Shown here: positions 1 to 11,171 of the stretch, one piece after another | Layout of the letters: each line of letters starts with the position of its first letter | Position numbering within the stretch: position 1 is the stretch's first letter | Source of the DNA: Penicillium oxalicum | Lineage: Eukaryota; Ascomycota; Eurotiomycetes; Eurotiales; Aspergillaceae | Direction of reading: 5' to 3' | NCBI RefSeq assembly: GCF_001723175.1 | Contig: NC_064653.1 | Coordinates: 1,426,001-1,490,000, forward strand | Length of the DNA: 64,000 bases | The notes under the pieces: model-generated | The model's database searches: none | Told to the model about the DNA's origin: nothing | What the model saw: only the letters and a program-made list of their open reading frames with translations | Made by a program: the position numbers and the translations under genes

Positions 1-1423
1 CGAGATCATCGGGAGAGCCGGCAGCAAGCTCCTTGGTGAGACTCCCAATTTGACGCTCCACGTCGTCGTTGGTGTTCTGCTTCAACCGCAGGACAGCCAG
101 GTACTCCAACAGACGCTTCTTGATCCGTTCTAGCCCATAGTGATCTTCATCAAGCTGCTTGCGGGCTCGCTTCAACGTCTCAGGGCCAAGCTGGTCCTGC
201 GTCACCTTGGTCCATGGGATCTCAGCCAGATTCTCCAGGTATGTGCGACAAACCCCATACTCGGCGTTGGCCGGGTTCATCTTTCTCAATCGCTTCATCT
301 CCTTGTCTGCCACTTTCTGTGCTTCTGGACTGAGCTGCGCATCTTGCAACCTCTGCGCCAGCTCGTCTAGCTCATTCGGTTCTTTGTCTTCGTTATCGTT
401 GCTGCGGCCTCCTGCCGGTCCGGGAGGCGTCAGGCCCGAGAGACCTTGCAGGGCCCGTCGCGCCAGGATCTCCCGTTCTCTTGGGTCAATCTGGCTGATA
501 TCAACACTGGAGTTGGAAGGAAAGGTTGTAGTGATAGATGTCACCTTGACGCTGCTCTTGATATGCTGAGCTTGGCGAGTGAGAATCTCCACAACACGCT
601 CCAGGCGCATCTTGACATCGAAAGAGGCCAGTATCCGCAGCTTCTCCTCATAACTCGCATCGGAAACATCGGCCATGAAGTCCGCAAGCTTCCCTGCCTG
701 GCTGAGTTCTGACTTGGAGATGTATAATTCGAACTTGCGGGCAACGAGCGGGGAGACTCGATTGGAGGCAGCGGACAGCAGGGAAGAAAGGCGAAGGAGG
801 GTCAAAAGCTCGCGGGAGAGTTGTCGCAACTGCTGAAACAGGTCAACAGCTTCGGGGTCGCCATGCAGGGATGAAGCTACAGTGGGAACACAGATCAGTC
901 TAGTTCTTGTGCGGCGTAAACTGGTGGATGTATCAGCTTGAAGGGAGGGGAACTCACAGCTCTCATCATGCAGAACCACGTCTGCTTCGAAGAATGGCCG
1001 ATCCTTCAGAACCTTCTTGATTGTGAACCGCTGAGATCCCTGAACCAGCAAGAAAGGCTCGGCGTATGCTCGACGCTGAACGCCGATTACCTTTCCCACC
1101 ACGCCGTAGCGGAAGAGGTCCTCTTTGCGCGCTTGGCCGGCGTCAATGGTATCGTAGTCATCTTTTCTCACATTTTCAGACTCATCCCCCTCCAGCAACT
1201 GTTGTCCATCTCGGCTGAGGAACGGAGAGCCCAAGGGCACACAGCCAAAAGTGATGGTGTTGCCATCACGTCTTGCAGGTCGGTCGACCAACGAGGACAG
1301 CAAGTTAGTCAAGTCAGGGCGATTAGAGACGGGAATGCGCAAAGTCACCCCCGGCAGTAGCACTGAACCTTTTGCCAGGGGCACCAGCGGCAATTTGATG
1401 GCTCGACCGGTGTTGGTTCCCAT
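1..1423 (-). CDS. Peroxisomal Lon protease homolog 2, N-terminal part (3' end off the left edge)
   Basis: This is an ATP-dependent AAA+ serine protease that clears damaged or misfolded matrix proteins in peroxisomes. Exons are 958-1423 and 1-876; the intron 877-957 has a GTGAGT donor. From the ATG at 1423 the protein begins MGTNTGRAIKLPLVPLAKGS, the start of the LON substrate-binding domain, and about 447 residues lie in the window. Near the edge it reads KKRLLEYLAVLRLK, the stretch that precedes the Walker A loop in Lon enzymes. It is followed by a charged insertion (VERQIGSLTKELAAGS) that I associate with fungal peroxisomal Lon rather than mitochondrial Pim1. No mitochondrial presequence is visible. 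The ATPase core, the Ser-Lys protease domain and any PTS1 tail lie outside the window. The frame is open for at least 18 codons upstream of 1423, but the conserved start fits best there. Confidence 0.88.
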   Translation of the reverse strand, partial: MGTNTGRAIKLPLVPLAKGSVLLPGVTLRIPVSNRPDLTNLLSSLVDRPARRDGNTITFGCVPLGSPFLSRDGQQLLEGDESENVRKDDYDTIDAGQARKEDLFRYGVVGKVIGVQRRAYAEPFLLVQGSQRFTIKKVLKDRPFFEADVVLHDESCEFPSLQADTSTSLRRTRTRLICVPTVASSLHGDPEAVDLFQQLRQLSRELLTLLRLSSLLSAASNRVSPLVARKFELYISKSELSQAGKLADFMADVSDASYEEKLRILASFDVKMRLERVVEILTRQAQHIKSSVKVTSITTTFPSNSSVDISQIDPREREILARRALQGLSGLTPPGPAGGRSNDNEDKEPNELDELAQRLQDAQLSPEAQKVADKEMKRLRKMNPANAEYGVCRTYLENLAEIPWTKVTQDQLGPETLKRARKQLDEDHYGLERIKKRLLEYLAVLRLKQNTNDDVERQIGSLTKELAAGSPDDL

Positions 1424-2760
1424 CTTCAAGAAGGCAGACCAGTTGGGCAGTGGCGAATATCGGGGTAGAGTATCACTCTTGAGCGGTCGGGACGGTGACG
1501 GTCACCTGCGCGAGTATCGACCCAGCTCGGGAGGATTCTCTGAGGAATGTACGAGTGAAGGAGAGACCGTGGAGGCGGCCGATGTCGAAATGGGGAAGTT
1601 GAAAAACATAGAAATATGGCTTCGGCTGGGGAGATTCCAGAACCTACGGTGCCACGAGCCGTTCTGTCTTCATATGACTCCAGGCTCGGATTTAAGTTTG
1701 GGGGAGGAAGTCTGGGGGAAGATGATAAGGGCCCAGTCCGCATGTCCTCGTCATCTCCACGCCCGGCAGCCGAGGTACGGATGTACCTCGCATGTACCTT
1801 CTGTTCTCTTCCCGAGTCAAAACGTAACGTCGAGTACTACAGCATCTCGACCTGAGCCTAACTGGACACCTGTACTCTCTGTCGAGACATCAAGACACCA
1901 GATCATCCTGTCGTCGATTGACGATCCTGGTACACGACAAGAACGAAATACGAGGATTCTCCTACACTCAACCTACAACATGTTGCTGTGGGCATCTCTT
2001 AATCACCCTTCTTTCCACCTCTCTTGAGCCCACCTGTCACCAATTGAATCGACTTCCTCGGATTTTATGACCTGGAAATCTCATAGTTTGCTTTGTTTGA
2101 ACAGGCCCATTCTCGGTGCTAGTTAGATTCAACCCATCGGAAATCAAAGATGTGTCGGTGAGAAGAGGGATCTTGGAGCAGTGATTGAGAAGTCATTGCT
2201 CATTCCCGTAGACAGTCAAAGGGAGGTTGATCCAATCCCCAGTTTTTGAAACAGCGACGGCTGTAAGTAGGTGTGTGATGCAGTTCTTCCCCATCGATCC
2301 AGATAGAATCACGCGGCGACCATCTGCAACAGCCGATCGCGTGGTGTCCCGTGATCGGCCCTCTCTCCGGCATTGGATCGATACCTCCACTTCTGCAGCA
2401 TCAGGATCGTCTTCCATCCTCATCTTGCGCTCTTCACAGTGATGGACCGGGACTGGCTCGGTACCCAGCAGCGGAACCTCTCTGATTTGTGTATCCGGTG
2501 CCATTGTGGGGCCCTCTCTCCTCAAGCCATTCGGCCGTGGGATGTGGAATCCACGAGGAACAAACTACGAGCACTGCGACCGGGAGCCCGAGAGTTCTAC
2601 AAGAGCACTGTGACTCTCTCCATTCCACAGCCCACAATCCTGCTATTCTTAGTCTTCTGTCCGTGCAATTGAATCATCATCTCGAGTGTGACAACCCCCC
2701 CGCCGAATCCCCACTTCGTCAGTTCAACCTGCGATCGAGCGCAGACCCTCCAATCCCACC
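1424..2760. other. Intergenic region between divergent lon2 and hem3
   Basis: This is a shared upstream region for two divergent genes. ORFs on both strands here have no recognisable protein pattern and no splice logic. CCAAT pentamers lie at 2232-2236 and 2750-2754; the second is only a few bases from the hem3 ATG and is probably not functional. No RNA gene or repeat was seen. Confidence 0.6.
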
Positions 2761-3864
2761 ATGGCTTCCCCCGCCCCCGCTGTCAAGACCTCTTTCACCA
2801 TCGGTACTCGCAAATCCAAGCTCGCTCTGGAGCAAACACAGCTGGTATCGGAAGCGCTGCAGAAAACCAACCCAGGATGCGAGTTCAAGATTTTCTCCAA
2901 GGAGACCGCCGGCGATCTGAACACGAAGATTGCGCTGCGGGACTTTACAAGCAAGAATTTGTGGACCGAAGAGCTTGAAGAGCTCATGATGGACGGCCAG
3001 GTGGACTTGATTGTTCATTCTCTCAAAGGTAAGATATCTCTGATGATGCCCGTATGATGTCCCTCCTCAAGGCCAATCTGCTAACCCATCTCTTGTTTTC
3101 GCGCCCTCTCCTCAGATGTCCCCACGGTCTTGCCCGACAGCTGCACGCTTGGCCCGATGATGCCCCGCGAAGACAGCCGGGATGTGCTCGTCGTGAAGCA
3201 AGGACTGCCTTACAAAAGCTTGGCGGAGATTCCCGCCGGGTCTATCGTGGGCACGTCGTCCATCCGCCGCACGGCCCAACTCGCCCGCAAATACCCCCAT
3301 CTCAAGATTCTCGATGTGCGTGGAAACATCGGCACTCGTCTGGCCAAGTTGGACGCGGAGGACAGCCCATACACGTGCATCATTCTTGCCGCAGCCGGGC
3401 TGCTGCGGCTGGATCTTGGAGACCGCATCACACAGTACCTCGACTCGAGCTGTGGGATGCTCTACGCGGTCGGACAAGGTGCTCTGGGTATTGAGATTCA
3501 AAAGGACAATGTCGTTCTGCAAGAAATGCTGAACAAGATTGGTCACCAGGAAACGACCTTTGCGTGTCTGGCCGAGCGGAATCTCCTTAGGACTCTCGAA
3601 GGTGGCTGCAGCGCCCCGCTGGGAGTGGAAACCGAGTGGGTGCAAACCGCGGAGGGGGCGAAGAAGCTCCGTATGCGCTCCGTGGTGGTGAGCGTCGATG
3701 GACAGCAATGCGCCGAGGTAGAAATCGACGGTGATGTTGATTCAGCACAAAGCGCCGAAGCGTTTGGTGTTACCGTGGCTCGAGCTTTGATTGAGCATGG
3801 TGCTGGATCCATCTTGGAGGAAATTCAGCGTCAGAAGGCGGCGAAGGAGAGTGTCCCCAAATGA
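2761..3864 (+). CDS. hem3: Porphobilinogen deaminase (hydroxymethylbilane synthase)
   Basis: The enzyme joins four porphobilinogen molecules into hydroxymethylbilane, the third step of haem synthesis in the cytosol. Exons are 2761-3028 and 3116-3864; the intron 3029-3115 has a GTAAGA donor and a CTAAC branch site at about 3081. The product is 338 aa. The N-terminus carries the family signature IGTRKSKLALEQT. SSIRRTAQL and DVRGNIGTRLAKLD follow in the catalytic domain, where Arg residues bind the growing pyrrole chain. The Cys that anchors the dipyrromethane cofactor is in LEGGCSAPLG (Cys codon 3607-3609). The start is the first ATG (context CACCATGG), immediately before the conserved region. 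Length and motif order match a complete enzyme and I see no defects. Confidence 0.97.
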
Positions 3865-4158
3865 AATCGGCCCACGGACGCTATATTTACAGTAGATACC
3901 CTATCAAGGTTGCACCAAAAAGTCACCCCCCAAATAATGAGGTTTTCGAGACCAAGCCCCATCCACATAAAACAAGGTCGGATCATCTGTTTTCGATTTT
4001 CGGTATTGCCTGCTGGTCAGGCTAGACGCCTAGCGTTGACGCACACGGAACAACACCAAAATAACTGACAAGGCATCGTCGCAATTGAAAAAGTTCAGTC
4101 GGATCATTCTTGTAACATTACATTATCTTCAAGGATTGTATTCATTTAGAATGCATGC

Positions 4159-5337
4159 TCAGCCACGGTTCAACGTATTGCCTGCCCCCTTCGGATTTGC
4201 CTCGACATACTCGTCCCAGGCACGCGCTTTCATAGTCTCTTCATCTGCCTTGTCCAAATCATCTTCATCCACTTCCGGCTTGATACCAGACTGCTCACCA
4301 CCTTGAAGGACATTGCCTCTCCGATGCTCTTCGTCCAGGTATTCCTCAATTGTCATGGTCGGGAGGTTGTGACCAGAACGGAAAACTCCCTGCTGAAGCT
4401 GTGTGCGACGATCCAGCAGAGTGAAAGGCTGCATTGGCTTGCCTTTTCTGTCCAGCAGAGGCCCATTCCGTCCGCGACCCAGCAGTTGTGATAACGACGG
4501 GTCCAGCCGATCTGAGTAATTCGCTCCTCCCAAATTGCTTCGTTCTCTCAAGTCTTCGGGGACATGTTGTGACGGGGTAGGCGCCTGGCGCATAGTAGAT
4601 AGCATCGACAACTCCTGCACAAGCAGATCCAGCGACTGGAATGTTTGGTGCACATATAGCTGTAGCTCTGCGAGATATAGGCGTCGAGTATCGTCGTCGT
4701 CACTTTGAAGCCGAGCTTCATTTTGAGCAAGGTACTTCATTTCTTGTCAGACTTTGAGGCACAAAAATCTTCACTCTCAAGGATCATACCTCTAATTTCT
4801 GCTTGAGCTCTTTCTCTTCCCGGAATCTCCTGACTTTGATGTCTCGCCGAGCGGCCGCGTCGTCCAGAGGTGCAAGTGTGAAAGTAGATGGGTTGGCAAT
4901 GTATCGTTCAAACAATTTCTTATCCCCCGCCGACAGCAATTCATATTCATCGAGTCGTGTGAGGAAGTTCTCATATTGTTGCAGGGCGCGTCGTAACGCA
5001 GCCTCTCGATCTGAGCTCGAAGCGCGTTGCATCAATTCTGCGAGATGGTATTCTAGCGTGAGGTACCTGAGACAAAGCTTATTAGCCCGTGAGAAGGTGA
5101 TTGAGAAAGAGCTCCGGTAACGAACTGCAGGTCTCCCGTCGATAGGTCATCCAATGACTCGTTTGCGCTGAACAAAGAAAGAACGCTGACTTGTCGCTGG
5201 CATTCATCGAACTTGGCGATCACCGTGTTGACAGCATCCTGGTAGCTCTGCGAGTTGGTGTCTCCGCGTGATTCCAGCTCTGCCTTGGCATCTTTCGCTG
5301 ACTGAAAAAGTGAGCGTAGACTCTGAGACTCTTCCAT
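4159..5337 (-). CDS. tap42: TAP42/alpha4-like regulator of PP2A-type phosphatases
   Basis: Tap42 binds the catalytic subunits of PP2A and Sit4-type phosphatases and carries TOR signalling in the cytoplasm. Exons are 5126-5337, 4790-5066 and 4159-4734, giving 354 aa. The N-terminal half is a helical repeat domain (MEESQSLRSLFQSAKDAKAE onward). The C-terminal part holds the conserved GRGRNGPLLDRKGKPMQPF and the QQGVFRSGHNLPTMTIEEYL stretch typical of the family, then an acidic tail. Two introns need care. Intron 1 (5067-5125) uses the unusual donor GTTCGT, chosen because it joins GDLQ to YLTLEYHLAEL. Intron 2 (4735-4789) ends at ATGAAG, so the ATG at 4738-4740 is intronic rather than a start. 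The gene is head-to-head with dcl1. Confidence 0.93.
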
Positions 5338-6024
5338 CTTGGCTGATCGACACTGTCAATCGTGAGGGTGTCACAATGTTGGTCTTGCGATCACCCCGCA
5401 GTCTTCGCCTGGAGATTTTGACCAGGCGATAAGGCGCGATAAGTGGGGGGAAGTAAGCTCCGACAATCTTATCGGCGGGCAGCCCTACAGCCGCCGCCAC
5501 GACTAGACTACAGAACTGGTGATAGGATATAGAGTTGGATGGTCGTGTGAAACGAGCGGGAAGTATACTGTGACCAATTCGCTATGGTGGCACATCACTC
5601 AGCCTTGAAGGCAGAGCTGCACTCATCTGAGCCAAATATGAATACCATGGGTGTTCTTGGTGGTCTCCAATCTCGCTTATCTCAATAGAGGTTGATGTAC
5701 TTATGTTCTGGACAACGAGATATACCTGATAACAATGAGCACAATTCACCTTATGTTTTCTTCATTCTTGAGGCCTTTTTGGCTTTATTTAAATTTCCAT
5801 CTCACACATACCTCACTCCCGCATCAATTCAGCCCACAGAACGTGATCAATCGTCTGCTGAACTTGGGTCTTGTGCTTGTGTGCTGGAAATAGTAGTCCT
5901 ACAGACTTGATCCAGCCACAGTCTTTTGACATCTATTTTTGGTATTAGGCCTTAATTAAAGCCTTGAACACCTGGAAATATCAACCTCTTTTCAGAACCA
6001 GTTTCTTCTCGGAGTCAAAACACA
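5338..6024. promoter_or_regulatory. Divergent promoter region, tap42 / dcl1
   Basis: This 687-nt gap separates two divergent start codons and must hold both promoters. It includes an AT-rich stretch around 5780-5800 (TTTATTTAAATTTCC) and a TTAATTAA palindrome near 5953. No ORF here looks like a protein. Confidence 0.5.
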
Positions 6025-9000
6025 ATGACATCTCCTCTCGATGTCTGTGATGAGCTTTCTATGAGCTCATCTGACGATTCGGAAAGTGAGGCTGAGGATC
6101 AGCTCCATGAAAGTTCGACACCCCACCATCAGAAGCTTCATGATGCTTATTTTCAATCTTTGTAAGTTATGGCAGAACACACGCAGTCTCGATTACCTCT
6201 AACTCAGGTCTAGACTCAAGAAACATGCAGAACAAGCGCCAGATACAGGCACAAGGCTCGGAGACTATGATGAAAAAATTGAAAATAATGCCGACTACTC
6301 GCATAACACTCCAAGTATCACCCAGTTACTGAAGAGACAGGAGGTTGGCCGCGGTGACTTATGTCCACGGGCATACCAGCTGGAGCTTTTTGAGCGAGCG
6401 AAGGCAGAGAACACGATTGCCGTTCTCGACACTGGTACGATGTTTTGTTGACACGCCTTTGCCGATGGAAGCAACTAACAGTAAACAGGGTCTGGCAAAA
6501 CTTTGATTGCCGTCCTGCTCCTGAAGCATATTCTCCAACAAGAGCTCATATATCGTGGGAAGGGTAGACCTCCCCGAGTTGCATTCTTCTTGGTAAAACA
6601 TGCACTACCCTTCTACAAATTTTTAAAGTATCACTGACTATTTGACAGGCGCACAGTGTCACTCTCGTCTATCAACAGGCAGCAGTCTTGCGGCACAATC
6701 TCGATCAAAACGTGACCTTCATCTACGGCGCCATGGGTCCCGATCTCTGGGAACAAAGCACATGGGAAGAATGGTTCAACCAAAACATGGTCATTGTTTG
6801 CACGGCAGAAATTCTCAATCATTGTCTGCTGAATGGTTTCATCAAAATGAACCAGATCAACATCCTTATCTTCGACGAAGCCCATCACGCGAAGAAATCC
6901 CATCCTTACGCACGGTGAGTGTCTGTATTGTTCACAAAGCCTCGGTGGTAATTCTCTAATGAGTCGACCTAGAATCATTCGAGAATTTTACCTCAAAGCT
7001 CAATCTTCTGACCGACCACGGATTTTTGGCATGACGGCGTCTCCAGTCGATGGAAAGACTAAGATGACAGAAGCTGCAGCGTAAGCATTTCTTCCCTCGA
7101 AGTATAAATACATAACAAAGAATCTAACGGAAGCTGTTTTAGGCGACTTGAGATGCTTCTCAATAGCAAGATAGCGACCACGGCGGACTTGACGGGGCTT
7201 CGACAGGTTGTGAGTAAGCCAATCGAAGAAACTTGGACCTACTCTAAGCTAGAGCCTCCATTCGCAACCAAGCTGTACACCCAACTCGAGCAAAGCTTCG
7301 GAAAAGTGAAGTCTCTGGAGGCAGCTTTCAGGTTCGCTTGGACAGCTAGTTCGGAGCTGGGCGAGTGGTGTGCTGATCAAATTTGGAGCCAAGCTTTGAG
7401 AGAAGACGTGATACCTTATCTTCAAAGCAACACTGGAGCCCACTCTGCACAAGTCTCCTGTGATCAAACACAAACACAAACAGAGGAAGAGCTTCTCAAT
7501 GCAAAGAAAGCATATGAAATGGTCCAAAATTACGCATTACACCACCCTTTGGCTCCCGGTCAACTCAGTTCCAAGGTCCAGCTGCTGGTTGACAGGCTGG
7601 CCCTCTATTTCAGCGAATCAAGTGAAAGAAAGTGCATTGTCTTCACGGACAGACGTAACACCGCGAAGGCATTAATGCATCTCTGCGAGCGCCTAGCAAT
7701 CAAGAATCTTCGTCCCGGAATCCTCATCGGCAGTCGAAAGTCAGATATCACGGGAAATGTGACCTTTCGTTATCAATTTGAAGTCAGAGGGCAATTTCAA
7801 GACGGGACTGTCAATTGTCTCTTTGCGACTGCAGTGGCAGAAGAAGGACTGGATATCCCAGACTGCAACTTTGTTGTGAGATTTGATCTCTACGGCACAC
7901 TCATTCAGTACATTCAAAGTCGAGGACGTGCCCGCCACATGAAATCGACGTACGCAACTATGGTCGAAGCGCATAACGAGAGACACAAACGGAGGATTCA
8001 AGAAGTGCGAGACGCGGAGGTCTTAATGAGATCATTTTGCGAGACGCTGCCAAAAGATCGGTTGTTGCGAGGCTATGAGCATGAGCCCGATCTGAAAACA
8101 ATACTCGGGAAGGAAAAGGGGAAGCGAACATATACCATCGCTTTGACGGGGGCCAAGTTGACCTACGAGCATTCCATGGATATTCTCAGTCGATATGCCG
8201 CTTCGCTGCAGTACCGTGAAGACGACGCCGATCAGGGTCCTGACGTCGGCCAGAGAGGTGCAGACGGACCCGTTACCTACATCATACTCCCCATGGGAGA
8301 CAAATTTAGCTGTGAGGTCATGCTTCCAGACAACTCTCCTATCCGAGGCGTGCTTGGCACAATTGAGTCCAGCAAGGCCATGGCCAAAGGCTCAGCAGCT
8401 TTCGATACGTGCCTCTTGCTTCGAAAAAGGAACTTGCTCGATAGTCACTTCCGGCCAACATTCCGACGATGCTTACCTGCCATGCGTAATGCCCACTTGG
8501 CAATCGCATCGAAGAAGCAAGAAAAGTATGATCGACGTTGCAAACCTTCTGTGTGGTTGCATGAGATTGGGAAAATCCCAGGTTTGCTTTACGTGGTGGT
8601 AATTAGGCTACGTCCAGTGAAACCATTGACCCGTCATCATGCTCCGATGTTATTGCTCACACGGACGAAGCTTCCGGGTTTTCCTCAGTTTCCCATTTAC
8701 CTAGAAGAGGACTTGGAGACAACTGTTGAAACGACCTGTGTCGAGGATCCAATCACTGTCTCAACAGAGGATTTGGACCGCTTGACAGCTTTTACACTAT
8801 CGGTTTTCCGTGATGTATTCCACAAGACATTCAAGCTTCTACCAGAAACTTTCCCGTATTGGCTCGCGCCCGCAAAAGATGGCCTGGCTTGTGAGAATCC
8901 TGGGGGATCACCACTTGAGTTGATTGACTGGAAAGTCCTTGATTTTGTGCAAAAACACAACGAATGGAAATGGTCACCGGAGATGGATCCAAAAATGCTT

Positions 9001-11171
9001 CTGGACAGATTCATGTATGACGCATGGAGTGGAAAGTATCGCTATTTCCCACTCAATATTGATCCAGAATTGCGTCCATCCGATGCGCCGCCCGCGTACG
9101 TGCCTCGCCGGCGCGATTTCAATATGCAAAACATTATAAATTATTCTTCAAGTCTAAGCAAGAAGTCACGCGTCGCGTTCCTAGAGCAGTGTGACTGGAA
9201 TCAGCCAGTTCTGCGAGCGGAGCTAGTTTGTCTTCGCAGAAACTTCCTTGACAAAGGCGCCGAGTCAGACAAAGCAGAGAGAGCCATTTGTGTCGTTTGC
9301 CCGGAAACCCTAATGCTATCAGCTGTGAGTTTCTACCTGCACTGTATGTGACTTGACAAAGGAGGTGCTAATAATTGGTAGCTGCCCTTGACCTTCGTGA
9401 CGACATGCCTAGCGTTCCCATCCATCATCAGCCGAGCAGAGTCCTATCTGATTGCTTGGGAGGCCAGTCGGCACTTGGATCTCAACCTGCGGCTGCACCT
9501 TGCCCTCGAAGCCTTTACCAAAGACTCGGATAACACAGAGGAACACCGAGAGCAACAAAGACATGTTCAAAGAGGCATGGGTAAGAACTACGAGCGGCTC
9601 GAATTTCTGGGAGACAGTTTTCTCAAGATGGCTACGTCGATCGCACTCTACTGCCAAAGGCCCGACGATAACGAATTTGACTACCATGTCTACCGAATGT
9701 GTCTTGTCTGCAACAAAAACCTCTACGAAAAAGCCATACATATCAAAGTGCATGAATTCATCCGAAGCCGCGGATTTTCTCGGTACGTTTCAACGGAGCG
9801 AACACTTGCAGGGTGATGAACTGACGTGGGTTGCAGTCATACTTGGTTTCCTCCTGGCCCCCGTCTTCTCCATGGCCGTGATTTCTCCAAGAGCTTCGAG
9901 ATGGAAAGCACCCATGAACTTGGTAAGAAAACGATTGCTGATGTGTGTGAAGCCCTCATCGCGGCCGCGTTATTGTCAGGCGGCGAAGACCATCGTTTTG
10001 ACAGCGCCGTTCGCGCCGTAACTCGCTTTACGCACAACGATACCCTTCAAGTCACCCATAGCGCGACGTGTTGGGCAGACTACTATTCGGCTTACACCAA
10101 GCCAAAGTGGCAGGATAGCTTACCCAATGGGTACGAGTTGGATCTTGCGCGACAAATCCACACAAAGCTCGGCTACAAGTTCAAACATCCTGCATTACTC
10201 CGCTCCGCCTTTACGCACTCGTCGCTGCCACGCCATCTTGCAATTGTACCGTGCTATCAACGTCTTGAATTTCTTGGAGATGCACTTCTTGATATGGCTT
10301 GTGTCGAGCACCTCTTCCATCGATTCCCTGACAGGGATCCTCAGTGGCTTACAGAACACAAGGTAAGCGCTTTCCAGCACCGAGCCTTGACAAACACTTA
10401 CTGACCTTTTTGCTCCAAGATGGCCATTGTATCGAATAAGTTTCTGGGTGCCTTGGCAGTTTATCTCGGGCTTCACCGGCATTTGCAGTATGCTGATGGG
10501 CCGATTCAAGGTCAAATCACGCGCTATGCAATGGAAATGCAAGAGGCAGAGGAAAAGAGTGGAGGAAAAAGAGACTATTGGCTTCATGTTTCCGACGCTC
10601 CAAAGGTAGTGAACAGTCTTTTCTGCCAACGTCAACCATCGTGGCCTAGATTCGTGCTAAAACTTTGTTTTCTGCCACAGTGTCTTCCGGATATGCTCGA
10701 AGCATACATTGCTGCAATTTTCGTGGACTCTGAATTCGACTATACCGTCGTTGAGGACTTCTTTGTCACGCATATCCAGCCATACTTTGAGGATATGTCG
10801 CTTTATGACACCTTTGCAAACAGACAGCCAACGGTAGGAATACTTGTTATACTTCCGAATTTTAATTAATAGATGCTAACCCACAAAAGACTTTCCTGTT
10901 TCATCAGGTGACGACCGTCTATCGATGCAGAGACATCTGCTTGAAGATTGGCAAAATACCCGAAACCGACGCAGACCATCCTAGAATTCTTGCCGTCGTA
11001 CTGATACATGGACAATGTGCTGGAGAAGCGGTTGGAACCTCCAGCCGTTATGCGAAAGTCAGAGCAAGTGAGCGAGCCTCTGAGACAATCAGCACGCTTC
11101 TACCCGCTGATTTCCGCGCCAAATACTCGTGCGATTGTGAGTCAACAAGCCTTGAACATGAGGAGAATTAG
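6025..11171 (+). CDS. dcl1: Dicer-like protein 1
   Basis: Dicer cuts double-stranded RNA into siRNAs for RNA silencing. Eleven exons: 6025-6161, 6214-6434, 6489-6592, 6649-6914, 6973-7080, 7143-9324, 9382-9782, 9837-10362, 10420-10605, 10681-10833, 10890-11171; about 1521 aa. The DEAD-like helicase has Walker A DTGSGKT (about 118-124) and DEAH (about 229-232). The helicase C part has [10 protein letters not shown] and QSRGRARH (about 510-540). A Dicer dimerisation region (about 615-725) and a PAZ-like stretch follow. RNase IIIa has ERLEFLGDS (about 1077) with DVCEALIA (about 1173); RNase IIIb has QRLEFLGDA (about 1280) with DMLEAYIAA (about 1382). Both therefore keep the acidic metal ligands. 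The C-terminal tail resembles a dsRNA-binding fold. Motif wording matches DCL1 better than DCL2. The first acceptor could instead be 6207, adding two residues. Confidence 0.93.

Noticed and set aside
1251..2027. 258-codon plus-strand ORF
   Set aside because: Its first part is antisense to Lon2 and the rest crosses the promoter region. The translated sequence has no family resemblance.
4738..4740. ATG as a separate gene start within tap42
   Set aside because: It is the last part of intron 2. Splicing at the following AAG joins LKQKLE to YLAQNEARL in frame.
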